Part shown: positions 1 through 6,136 of the stretch, piece after piece
Layout: every line of letters starts with the position of its first letter
How positions within the stretch are numbered: position 1 is the first letter of the stretch
From: Eubacterium sp.
GTDB lineage: Bacteria; Bacillota_A; Clostridia; Lachnospirales; Lachnospiraceae
Direction of reading: 5' to 3'
Length of the DNA: 7,210 nucleotides
Assembly: GCA_017475785.1 (NCBI GenBank)
Contig: JAFVEX010000112.1
Location: 1-7,210 of the forward strand
Translations under genes and position numbers: made by a program
Notes under the pieces: generated by a model
Told to the model about the DNA's origin: nothing
The model's input: the letters and a program-made list of their open reading frames with translations, nothing else
Databases searched by the model: none

Positions 1-201
1 AAATACCGGGCGCGCGTGACGTTTGACCATCAGGGGCAGATATCCGACGCGAAGAGTGTGCTGAGTGTGCTCGCGGCAGGTGTAAAGGGCGGCGACAGCA
101 TCACGCTCTACTGTGAGGGACCTGATGAAGAAGCGGCAATGGAGGCTGTTACCGCAATGTTTCTGGAGCGCCTTTCCGGTGTAATTGTTGAAGAACTGTA
201 G
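1..201 (+). CDS. HPr-family phosphocarrier protein, 3' part only
   Basis: The reading frame is open from the first base and ends with TAG at 199-201, giving 66 residues; the 5' end, including the phosphorylatable histidine region, lies outside the window. The residues resemble the C-terminal two-thirds of HPr: a DAKSVLSVLAAGV helix start, then GGDSITLYCEG, then an acidic DEEAAMEAV helix. In HPr of Gram-positive bacteria the serine of the K-S motif (Ser46) is phosphorylated by HPr kinase. Here that serine is codon 19 of the window (nt 55-57), so a regulatory role in carbon control is plausible. A GTG at 16 is internal to the conserved fold and is not a start. Family assignment is fairly sure; whether this is PTS HPr proper or a Crh-like paralogue cannot be decided without the N-terminus. 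The LCP gene starts 10 nt after its stop, so co-transcription is likely. Confidence 0.8.
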   Translation, partial: KYRARVTFDHQGQISDAKSVLSVLAAGVKGGDSITLYCEGPDEEAAMEAVTAMFLERLSGVIVEEL

Positions 202-211
202 AACAGTACAG

Positions 212-1435
212 ATGGAACAGAAGAAAATGAGCAAGAATTCTCTGAAAAGAAAAAAGCGGATCAGAAAAAAAAGAATCATCCTGGTTATCGAAGTGATTAT
301 CCTTTTGCTGCTGGCGGCGGTTGCGCTTGCCAGCGGATGGCTGAAGAATAAGCTGGGTCTGATTCATTATGAGGAAACGGATGACGGACGCCTTGTGACC
401 GCGACCGAGGCAAACGGCGGCATTTCTGTCGACGACGCGGATCTGGAAGGAAAGGATATGTTCGCGCTGGTTGGAATCGACACCCGTGAGGACGCGGGCG
501 GCAACAACAGCGACACGATGATCATTGCGTCGATCGACCATGACAAAAAGACGATCAGGCTGGTATCGCTGTACCGCGACACCTATCTGAATATTGGCGA
601 GGACAACTACTATAAGTGCAACGCCGCGTACGCAAAGGGCGGCCCGATTCAGATGCTCACGATGATGAATACGAATCTGGATCTGGATCTTACGGAATAT
701 GTATCTGTGCACTTTGAGGCAGTGGTTGACGTCATCGATCTTCTGGGAGGACTGGATATACCGCTTTCCAGAGAGGAAATGGATCTGGTGAATGGCCTGA
801 ACGCGGAGACTTCCCGCGTGACGGGACATGAATTCAGGGAGATCACCCTTCCGCTGGACATGCCGGAGGACGCCTACTGGGAGCGTCATCTGGATGGATC
901 GCAGGCACTTTCCTACGCCCGGATCCGCTACACGGCCGGAAATGATTTCCGCCGCACCGCGCGCCAGAGACTGCTGCTCTCCATGATGATGGAAAAGGCG
1001 AAGCAGGCGGATCTCGCGACACAGAATGAGATTCTGGACAAAGTGCTTCCGCAGGTGGAGACGAACGTAGAGCCCTCCAAGCTGCTGACACTTGTGCGTC
1101 CGCTGCTTTCCTATGATATAGAGGAATCCGTCGGATTCCCGTTCGACCACTTTGAAGACAGGGGCGAGCTGACCGGACTGGACTGCGTCCTTCCTGCGAC
1201 ACTTGAATCGAATGTCCGCAAGCTTCATACATTCCTGTTCGGCAGTGAGAACTATCAGCCATCTGGTACGCTGCAGTCGTACAGCAATCATATTATAGAA
1301 GAAACAGGTATCACGGAGGAAGACGCGCCCGAGGAGTCAGAAGACGGCTCCATTCCATGGCTGGAAGGGGAAGAAGACGGAGAAGCGGATACTTCCGGAA
1401 CTTCAGAGACAGACGCCGGTGAGGACGCCGGCTGA
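212..1435 (+). CDS. LytR-CpsA-Psr (LCP) family cell-wall polymer transferase
   Basis: LCP enzymes attach undecaprenyl-linked anionic glycopolymers to peptidoglycan on the outer face of the membrane. From ATG 212 the protein has 407 residues: a very basic N-terminus (about 11-21), one membrane helix (about 22-42), an extracellular LCP domain (about 82-265), and an acidic Glu/Asp/Ser/Gly tail (about 365-407). Family residues are visible: Asp101 in SDTMIIAS, Arg122-Asp123 in SLYRDT, the GGLDIP segment (179-184), Arg237/Arg239 in YARIRY, and the D-x-RR-x3-R cluster (Asp245, Arg247, Arg248, Arg251). The start is uncertain. No strong Shine-Dalgarno precedes ATG 212, and ATG 227 (five codons in) is equally good; TTG 185 would overlap the HPr gene and is less likely. 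The predicted topology is N-in, C-out. It sits just behind the HPr-like gene and ends at a clear terminator. The natural polymer substrate cannot be told from the sequence. Confidence 0.9.
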   Translation: MEQKKMSKNSLKRKKRIRKKRIILVIEVIILLLLAAVALASGWLKNKLGLIHYEETDDGRLVTATEANGGISVDDADLEGKDMFALVGIDTREDAGGNNSDTMIIASIDHDKKTIRLVSLYRDTYLNIGEDNYYKCNAAYAKGGPIQMLTMMNTNLDLDLTEYVSVHFEAVVDVIDLLGGLDIPLSREEMDLVNGLNAETSRVTGHEFREITLPLDMPEDAYWERHLDGSQALSYARIRYTAGNDFRRTARQRLLLSMMMEKAKQADLATQNEILDKVLPQVETNVEPSKLLTLVRPLLSYDIEESVGFPFDHFEDRGELTGLDCVLPATLESNVRKLHTFLFGSENYQPSGTLQSYSNHIIEETGITEEDAPEESEDGSIPWLEGEEDGEADTSGTSETDAGEDAG

Positions 1436-1511
1436 GGGGGAAAACAACCAGATCGACTGGCATCAGGAATAAACAGTTTTGAAGGCTGTAAAATTGAGAA
1501 GTGTGATCAGG

Positions 1512-1549
1512 AGGAAGCGCCGGCTGTGCCGGTGCTTCCTTAATTTGTT
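1512..1549 (+). terminator. Intrinsic terminator after the LCP gene
   Basis: The arms at 1512-1524 and 1528-1540 pair over 13 bp with a single G-T wobble, enclosing a TGT loop. The stem core is GC-rich (GCGCCGGC against GCCGGTGC). It is followed by TTAATTTGTT, a T-rich run. It lies 76 nt downstream of the LCP stop, so it should end the HPr-LCP transcript and isolate the downstream protease gene. Confidence 0.85.
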
Positions 1550-1592
1550 CTGAAAAATACAAAAAATACGAAAAAAGAACACATTCTCAACA

Positions 1593-1624
1593 CATTTGAT
1601 TTTTAAGATTGATTGTATCAAATG
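1593..1624. repeat. Perfect 8-bp inverted repeat upstream of htrA
   Basis: CATTTGAT at 1593-1600 is an exact inverted copy of ATCAAATG at 1617-1624, with a 16-nt AT-rich spacer; half-site centres are 24 nt apart. It lies about 95-125 nt before the htrA start, in a stretch where a promoter is expected. No well-spaced sigma-A promoter is obvious here: TTGATT (1596-1601) and TATCAA (1616-1621) are only 14 nt apart. The repeat could be a regulator site for envelope-stress control of the protease, but in AT-rich DNA chance is a real alternative. Confidence 0.35.
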
Positions 1625-1716
1625 ATTCAGACAGAGATGCTTTGGCATTCTGTAAGGAGTCGCTGGTCAGCTGGTGATTTCTTTCAAAATAAGAGGAGCA
1701 GAAAGGTGGTAGCTTT

Positions 1717-3789
1717 ATGGATAACAACGACTGGAGAAATGAACAGGATCAGAACAGTTTTATAAATCAGAGCCGGACAGGTGAAGAGCCGTATCCGCAG
1801 GATGCAGGTTTTGAAGGCACGGATGTTCAGAAAACGGCAGAAGCGGCTGCGCAGGCACCTGGGCAGATTTCAGAGGCCGCGGAGGCTGCACAGGAATTCG
1901 GCCAGACAGCAGATGCACAGAGTTCAGCACAGGCATTCGGCCAGGCAGCCGGCGCGCATAGCTCAGTACAGGCATTCGGCCAGGCAGCAGATGCACAGAG
2001 TTCAGCACAGGGATTCGGCCAGGCAGCCGGCGCGCATAGCTCAGCACAGGCATTCGGCCAGGCAGCAGATGCACAGGAGCTGGTACAGCCTTCAGAATCC
2101 GGACAGACCGGCGTGCGCGGAGCAGATGCAGGTGTGTCAGAACAGCAGAGTTCTGTCACATACAGCTGGGTAAACCCAAAGCTGCAGACTTCAAGAAATT
2201 CCGGACAGTCAGAGAACGGCGGCAGCGATTATCGCTGGACCAGCGCACCTGGCAGCACGCAGGCAGGCCGGGATTATCGTCAGGCGCAGGCCGGGTTCGG
2301 ACAGAGCGGGCAGGCTTCCGGTCAGCAGTCTGCCGAGGGCGGTTTTCAGCAAAACACACAGGGAAATTTCCGGCAGACCGCGCAGGATGGCTACGGTTAT
2401 GGAACGCAGCAGACCAAAGCCGGTAAAACGCGCAGAACAGGATCCGGCAGAAACCGCAGGCCTGTGTCCGGCGGCCGGAAATGGGCGCGGCTGGTCGCGA
2501 TGGCTCTGGTGTTTGGACTGGTAGCGGGAAGCGTCATGTTTGGCGTCAACCGCGCCGGAAATGCAATTTTCGGAAACGGACAGAAGGCAGATGTGACCAC
2601 TTCACAGTCCTACAAAAAGGTAGCGACGACTGCGACAACCGAAAAATCCGGCGACGATCTGAACACCGCGCTGGATGACTCGACGAAGACTGAGGGTGAG
2701 AAAGCATACGCGGGAAGCGTCGCTGAGGTGGCAAACAACGCAATGCCTTCTCTCGTGACAATCTCCACCATGTCCGTTCAGGAGATGCAGAGTTTCTTCG
2801 GCGGGACCCAGCAATATGAAGTGGAGGGCGCGGGTACCGGCGTCATTGTCGGACAGAATGATTCAGAATTACTGATCGCGACCAATAATCATGTCGTGGA
2901 GGGCGCGACGGAAGTGACCGTCGGGTTTGTAGATGAACAGGTTGTTGAGGCGTTTATCAAAGGAACAGACCCAAACAACGACCTGGCTGTCGTCGGCGTC
3001 AAGCTTTCCGATATTCCAGAAGAAACCATGAACGCGATCAAGATTATCGTAATCGGAAACTCTGACGACCTTGTACTGGGTGAGCAGGTCGTGGCGATCG
3101 GCAACGCGCTCGGCTACGGGCAGTCGGTCACGAGCGGCTATGTCAGCGCGTTTGACAGATCACTTGAACTCTCAGACGGTACAAGTACTTTTACCTCCAG
3201 CGGACTGATCCAGACTGACGCCTCCATCAATTCGGGAAACAGCGGCGGCGCGCTCCTGAACATGCGCGGCGAGCTGGTCGGCATCAACGAGGAAAAAGCA
3301 TCCGGATCAGGTTCAGGGGCTTCTGTGGACAACGTCGGATACTCGATTCCGATCTCAAAGGCAGAACCGATTCTCGAGGAACTGATGAACCTCGAGACCA
3401 AAGAAAAGGTCGCGGATGATGAAAAGGGCTATCTTGGAATCCGCTGCGCAGATGTCAATGAAGAGACGTCCATGCGCTACAACATCCCGGTTGGCGTATA
3501 TGTCCGGGAAATTGCCAGTGACAGTCCGGCCGGAGACGCAGGCCTTGTCGTCGGTGACGTCATCACAAAAATCGACGGAAGAACCGTGTCTGCATACTCA
3601 GATCTGGAATTGGCGCTGGACTACTGCAAGGCCGGCGAGACCGTTGAAGTTGTGATCCAGCGTCAGGAAAACGGCACGTACACCGAAAAAACCCTCTCGG
3701 TGACACTTGGTGAATCTTCGGTTCTGGAGCGGCTCAGTGATTCAGAAGAGCCGGAGAGGAGCCGCCAGATGGAAGGCTACGGCGACTGA
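1717..3789 (+). CDS. htrA: HtrA/DegP-type membrane-anchored serine protease with PDZ domain
   Basis: This 690-residue S1C-family protease should degrade or chaperone misfolded exported proteins at the outer membrane face. ATG 1717 follows AAAGGTGGT (1702-1710), a strong ribosome binding site at 6 nt. Order of parts: an unusually long, disordered Gln/Ala/Gly/Ser-rich arm (1-255) with 13-residue tandem repeats (61-125); a basic patch (about 234-255) and single membrane helix (about 256-278), implying a cytoplasmic arm; a linker; the trypsin-like domain (about 332-555); and one C-terminal PDZ domain (about 570-665). The catalytic triad is complete: His392 in TNNHVV, Asp422 in NNDLAVV, Ser509 in NSGNSGG. 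LGYGQSVTSGYVSA (465-478) is the usual HtrA segment. Typical Firmicute HtrA proteins are about 400-500 residues, so the extra length is all in the N-terminal arm. It lies between a terminator and hairpins and is probably monocistronic. Confidence 0.95.
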   Translation: MDNNDWRNEQDQNSFINQSRTGEEPYPQDAGFEGTDVQKTAEAAAQAPGQISEAAEAAQEFGQTADAQSSAQAFGQAAGAHSSVQAFGQAADAQSSAQGFGQAAGAHSSAQAFGQAADAQELVQPSESGQTGVRGADAGVSEQQSSVTYSWVNPKLQTSRNSGQSENGGSDYRWTSAPGSTQAGRDYRQAQAGFGQSGQASGQQSAEGGFQQNTQGNFRQTAQDGYGYGTQQTKAGKTRRTGSGRNRRPVSGGRKWARLVAMALVFGLVAGSVMFGVNRAGNAIFGNGQKADVTTSQSYKKVATTATTEKSGDDLNTALDDSTKTEGEKAYAGSVAEVANNAMPSLVTISTMSVQEMQSFFGGTQQYEVEGAGTGVIVGQNDSELLIATNNHVVEGATEVTVGFVDEQVVEAFIKGTDPNNDLAVVGVKLSDIPEETMNAIKIIVIGNSDDLVLGEQVVAIGNALGYGQSVTSGYVSAFDRSLELSDGTSTFTSSGLIQTDASINSGNSGGALLNMRGELVGINEEKASGSGSGASVDNVGYSIPISKAEPILEELMNLETKEKVADDEKGYLGIRCADVNEETSMRYNIPVGVYVREIASDSPAGDAGLVVGDVITKIDGRTVSAYSDLELALDYCKAGETVEVVIQRQENGTYTEKTLSVTLGESSVLERLSDSEEPERSRQMEGYGD
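1897..2091 (+). repeat. Five 39-bp in-frame tandem repeats (13 residues each) in htrA
   Basis: Units start at 1897, 1936, 1975, 2014 and 2053. Each encodes an FGQ-x-A-x-A-x-SS-x-Q-x type unit; the fifth diverges after its eighth residue. Units alternate between an ADAQ form (1, 3, 5) and an AGAH form (2, 4), so the real period is 78 bp. Unit 2 and unit 4 differ at 1 base of 39, and unit 1 and unit 3 at 2 bases. Such near-identity at the DNA level suggests a recent 78-bp duplication. All lengths are multiples of three, so copy changes would keep the frame. Confidence 0.95.
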
Positions 3790-3815
3790 GCGCAATTAAA
3801 AATGTAAATACGGAG

Positions 3816-3846
3816 ATAAACACGATCGGGGAGTGTATCGGTTTAT
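3816..3846 (+). repeat. AT-rich hairpin just after htrA
   Basis: ATAAACACGAT (3816-3826) pairs with ATCGGTTTAT (3837-3846) over 10 bp with one bulged A, around a 10-nt loop. It begins 26 nt past the htrA stop. It lacks a following T-run, so it is more likely a 3' mRNA structure than a terminator on its own; it may be chance. Confidence 0.35.
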
Positions 3847-3854
3847 ATTGCAGG

Positions 3855-3906
3855 ACGACCGGGCGGAGATGTCTGACGAGGCATTTTCACCCGGCCGTAC
3901 TATTTC
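3855..3906 (+). terminator. Long hairpin, probable htrA terminator
   Basis: The region 3855-3898 folds into a stem of 19 positions with 17 pairs (including three G-T wobbles) and two mismatches (A3858/C3895 and C3864/A3889), closing on a 6-nt loop at 3874-3879. The outer part (ACGACCGGG against CCCGGCCGT) is GC-rich. The tail ACTATTTCTT is moderately T-rich but starts late, so termination efficiency is uncertain. It ends 8 nt before the -35 of the next promoter, the usual place for a terminator that insulates two units. Confidence 0.55.
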
Positions 3907-3935
3907 TTGTGAAATAAGGAAAAGTAGCATATAAT
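3907..3935 (+). promoter_or_regulatory. Sigma-A promoter for the clpX-like/lspA-like operon
   Basis: A -35 of TTGTGA (3907-3912, 4 of 6 consensus) is followed by exactly 17 nt and a perfect -10 TATAAT (3930-3935). Transcription would start near 3942, leaving a leader of about 80 nt before ATG 4023. The spacing and perfect -10 make this one of the two strongest promoters in the window. Confidence 0.8.
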
Positions 3936-4013
3936 AAAGCATGGTCGGAGAAGTGTCTTCCCGGCCGCGCAGTCTTGAATCAGTCATTTCTTTGAAAAAT
4001 CACAGACATATAT

Positions 4014-4017
4014 GGAG
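4014..4017 (+). promoter_or_regulatory. Ribosome binding site that sets the clpX-like start
   Basis: GGAG at 4014-4017 stands 5 nt before ATG 4023. The in-frame GTG at 4017 overlaps this motif and therefore cannot use it, so ATG 4023 (protein starting MSDEY) is the supported start. Confidence 0.7.
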
Positions 4018-4022
4018 TGCCC

Positions 4023-5453
4023 ATGTCAGACGAATATATTAATAATGCGACACCAGAGACAGATGAAGGAGAAAACGACAAGGAGAACGAAAAAGACCCG
4101 AAGGTATGCTGTATGTGCCGGAGGAGCGAGCGGCGTGCCGGAAAGATGATCGAGATTCCCGGCGGTCTTTTTGTCTGTCCGGACTGTATGCAAAAGAGCT
4201 TCAACAGCCTGAAAAACAGCAGCATTGATTTTTCGGATATGCTGAGGAACCTTCCGCCAGGCGTTGGAATGTTCGATCTTTCTTCGCTGAATCTGTTCGA
4301 CGGCCTGCAGGGAATGCAGGGCAGGAAGCAAAAAACAAAGCGGGAAGAGAAGAAGACCGATGAGGCGCCGCTGACGCTTGATTCCATCATGCCGCCGCAC
4401 AAAATTAAAGAGGCCCTGGATGAATATGTAATCGGCCAGGAGCAGGCAAAGAAGATCATGTCTGTCGGCGTGTACAATCACTACAAGCGAATTCTTTCGG
4501 AGCCGAAAGACGGCGTTGAAATTGCCAAGTCCAATATGCTGATGATCGGCCCGACCGGATCCGGCAAGACGTATCTGGTGCAGACGCTGGCGAGACTGCT
4601 CAACGTCCCGCTCGCGATGACCGACGCGACCTCTCTGACCGAGGCCGGGTACATCGGAGACGACATTGAAAGCGTCGTATCAAAACTCCTGATGGCCGCG
4701 GACAACGACGTCGCGCGCGCCGAGCACGGCATTATCTTTATCGACGAGATCGATAAAATCGCGAAGAAAAAGAACGTCAGCCAGCGGGATGTCAGCGGAG
4801 AGGCAGTTCAGCAGGGGCTTCTGAAGCTGCTGGAAGGCAGCGAAGTGGAGGTTCCGGTCGGCGCGACGAACAAAAACGCGATGGTTCCGCTGGAGATCGT
4901 GAACACCAGCAACATCCTGTTTATCTGCGGCGGCGCGTTTCCGGATCTGGAGCCGATCATCCGCCAGCGGCTGAACAAGACTGCGTCGATCGGGTTTCAG
5001 GCGGATCTGCGCGATCGCTATGACGAGGATCCCAATCTGCTGCAGCAGGTGACAGTGGAGGATCTTCGAAAGTTCGGAATGATTCCGGAGTTTCTGGGAC
5101 GTATGCCTGTCGTCTTCGCGCTGCACAGCCTGACGGAAGAAATGCTCGTCTCGGTCTTGAAGGAGCCGCGCAACGCGATACTGAAGCAGTACGAGCGTCT
5201 GCTGGAGCTTGACGAGGTAAAGCTGCGTTTTGAGGAGGACGCGCTTCACGCAATCGCGAAGAAGGCGCTGGAGCGGGATACCGGGGCGCGCGCTCTCCGC
5301 GCCGTAATCGAGGAATTCATGCTGGATATCATGTATGAGATTCCAAAGGACAGGAATATCGGGGAAGTCGTCATTACGAAGGAATATATCGAGCACACCG
5401 GCGGCCCGCGGATCATGCTGCGCAGCGCCGCGGTGCCCCGGATCACGGGATAA
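4023..5453 (+). CDS. clpX: ClpX-type AAA+ unfoldase, divergent form
   Basis: ClpX unfolds proteins with ATP and threads them into ClpP. This 476-residue protein has the ClpX plan: an N-terminal zinc site (Cys29/Cys32 and Cys52/Cys55), a linker rich in charged residues (about 60-115), Walker A GPTGSGKT (176-183), pore loop GYIG (209-212), Walker B IIFIDEID (237-244), an arginine-finger-like Arg360 in EFLGRMPV, and sensor-2 GARALR (421-426). The IGF tripeptide (323-325), used by ClpX to dock on ClpP, is present. Odd points: the RKH loop of classical ClpX is replaced by Asn283-Lys284-Asn285 at the same alignment position; the preceding pore-2 loop (KKKNVSQRDV) looks about two residues shorter than usual; and the linker is longer than in typical 420-residue ClpX. 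No clpP or tig is adjacent. It could be a second, specialised ClpX, with the housekeeping copy elsewhere. It is followed by the lspA-like gene after 75 nt with no terminator seen. Confidence 0.9.
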   Translation: MSDEYINNATPETDEGENDKENEKDPKVCCMCRRSERRAGKMIEIPGGLFVCPDCMQKSFNSLKNSSIDFSDMLRNLPPGVGMFDLSSLNLFDGLQGMQGRKQKTKREEKKTDEAPLTLDSIMPPHKIKEALDEYVIGQEQAKKIMSVGVYNHYKRILSEPKDGVEIAKSNMLMIGPTGSGKTYLVQTLARLLNVPLAMTDATSLTEAGYIGDDIESVVSKLLMAADNDVARAEHGIIFIDEIDKIAKKKNVSQRDVSGEAVQQGLLKLLEGSEVEVPVGATNKNAMVPLEIVNTSNILFICGGAFPDLEPIIRQRLNKTASIGFQADLRDRYDEDPNLLQQVTVEDLRKFGMIPEFLGRMPVVFALHSLTEEMLVSVLKEPRNAILKQYERLLELDEVKLRFEEDALHAIAKKALERDTGARALRAVIEEFMLDIMYEIPKDRNIGEVVITKEYIEHTGGPRIMLRSAAVPRITG

Positions 5454-5528
5454 AATATCGCGGTTCAAAACAGAGTCGGCTGATGATTCCGCGCAATCCG
5501 GGCGGGATCACCAGGAAAGGAGTGTCAC

Positions 5529-5975
5529 ATGCTGTATATCGTAATTGTTCTTGCGGTTTTTTCGGCAGATATGATGCTGAAGCGCTATGTCGAGGCGAAT
5601 CTCAAAGATCATGAGATCAGGGAGTACGCGGATGGCAGAGTCCGTGTGCAGAAGGTGCACAATCCCGGGATGCTGCTGGGCGCTTTTAAAGATAAGCCAA
5701 AGCTGATCAGGCGTGTGACCGGCGCGGTTCTGGCGGTCGCGGCCGTGAGACTGGTCACGGCACTGTTCAGCAAGAAGCGCCGCCTCGGAAAAACCGCGCT
5801 TGCCTTTGTGGTGGGCGGAGCGCTGTCAAACTGGTTTGATCACTTCCATCAGGGCTATGTGGTGGACTATGTCAATGTGCGGGTGCCCCTGCGTTTCCTG
5901 CGCAAGGTCTACTTCAATCTGGCGGATTTCTTCATCGCGCTGGGCGCTGTGCTGGCACTGTTTTCGGACCGGTAA
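5529..5975 (+). CDS. lspA: LspA-like (signal peptidase II family) membrane protein
   Basis: Signal peptidase II removes signal peptides from prolipoproteins within the membrane. This 148-residue protein has about four membrane helices (near 1-14, 61-80, 88-103, 127-145) and the LspA blocks in order: Asp14-x3-Lys18, Asn45-Pro-Gly with Gly51, GGAL-x-N-x2-D (96-104), VVDY (111-114) and FNLAD (129-133). Asp104, Asp113 and Asp133 are all kept, covering the aspartates proposed as catalytic. Departures from the usual signature are His105 where Arg follows the NxxD aspartate, Ser100 where Gly normally precedes Asn, MLL in place of the AAF/AF segment after NPG, and Phe134 where Ser is common. ATG 5529 has AAAGGAG (5516-5522) 6 nt upstream. 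It shares the promoter of the clpX-like gene. It may be a second LspA of Clostridia rather than the housekeeping enzyme; activity is inferred. Confidence 0.8.
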   Translation: MLYIVIVLAVFSADMMLKRYVEANLKDHEIREYADGRVRVQKVHNPGMLLGAFKDKPKLIRRVTGAVLAVAAVRLVTALFSKKRRLGKTALAFVVGGALSNWFDHFHQGYVVDYVNVRVPLRFLRKVYFNLADFFIALGAVLALFSDR

Positions 5976-6045
5976 AAGAGATACAGCGTCCATATTTTTC
6001 CATTTCGACCAAAGACAGGGAGCGGTTTTTTGTATATTTGTCATA

Positions 6046-6072
6046 TTTACACAATAAACAGTGGAATATAAT
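6046..6072 (+). promoter_or_regulatory. Possible upstream promoter for pckA
   Basis: TTTACA (6046-6051) and a perfect TATAAT (6067-6072) are separated by only 15 nt, short for sigma-A. It could give a second, longer pckA transcript that runs through the palindrome at 6095-6110. AT-richness makes a chance match quite possible. Confidence 0.3.
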
Positions 6073-6094
6073 TGCATTTTTTTACAAACAATTT

Positions 6095-6110
6095 CAAGCC
6101 GTACGGCTTG
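6095..6110. promoter_or_regulatory. 16-bp perfect palindrome overlapping the pckA -35, candidate operator
   Basis: CAAGCCGTACGGCTTG is fully self-complementary and overlaps the first three bases of the -35 hexamer (TTGTAA, 6108-6113). It is followed by seven A residues, not Ts, so it is not an intrinsic terminator for the + strand. Binding of a dimeric regulator here would be expected to affect RNA polymerase entry. In addition, an 11-bp inverted repeat (6077-6087 with 6108-6118) overlaps its right end, so a transcript from further upstream could fold in two exclusive ways. Confidence 0.6.
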
Positions 6111-6136
6111 TAAAAAAAGGCCGGAACAGGTATAAT
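6108..6136 (+). promoter_or_regulatory. Sigma-A promoter of pckA
   Basis: A -35 of TTGTAA (6108-6113, 4 of 6 consensus), a 17-nt spacer and a perfect -10 TATAAT (6131-6136). Transcription would start near 6143, giving a leader of about 57 nt before ATG 6200. Confidence 0.8.

Noticed and set aside
185..211. TTG 185 as the LCP start
   Set aside because: It would overlap the end of the HPr-like gene, has no ribosome binding site, and ATG codons follow at 212 and 227.
149..1291. Long minus-strand open frame (380 codons) opposite the LCP gene
   Set aside because: It is antisense to a gene with clear LCP motifs, has no recognisable domain and is rich in Arg/His/Gln, typical of a shadow of a GC-biased coding strand.
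1673..1711. Short GTG frame before htrA, downstream of TAAGGAG
   Set aside because: The AAGGAG is too far from the GTG for normal initiation, and the 12-codon product has no features.
1897..2091. Regular repeats as a possible CRISPR array
   Set aside because: The units abut with no unique spacers, keep the reading frame and encode a repeated peptide within htrA.
4017..4022. GTG 4017 as the start of the clpX-like gene
   Set aside because: It overlaps the only good Shine-Dalgarno motif; ATG 4023 is properly spaced from it.
4680..5468. Minus-strand open frame opposite the clpX-like gene
   Set aside because: It overlaps conserved AAA+ sequence throughout and shows no family resemblance.
5976..6045. 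Terminator directly after the lspA-like gene
   Set aside because: There is a T-run at 6025-6031, but I could find no convincing GC-rich stem just before it.
6095..6118. Palindrome as an intrinsic terminator for the lspA-like gene
   Set aside because: It is followed by an A-run rather than a T-run on the + strand, and it overlaps the -35 of the pckA promoter.
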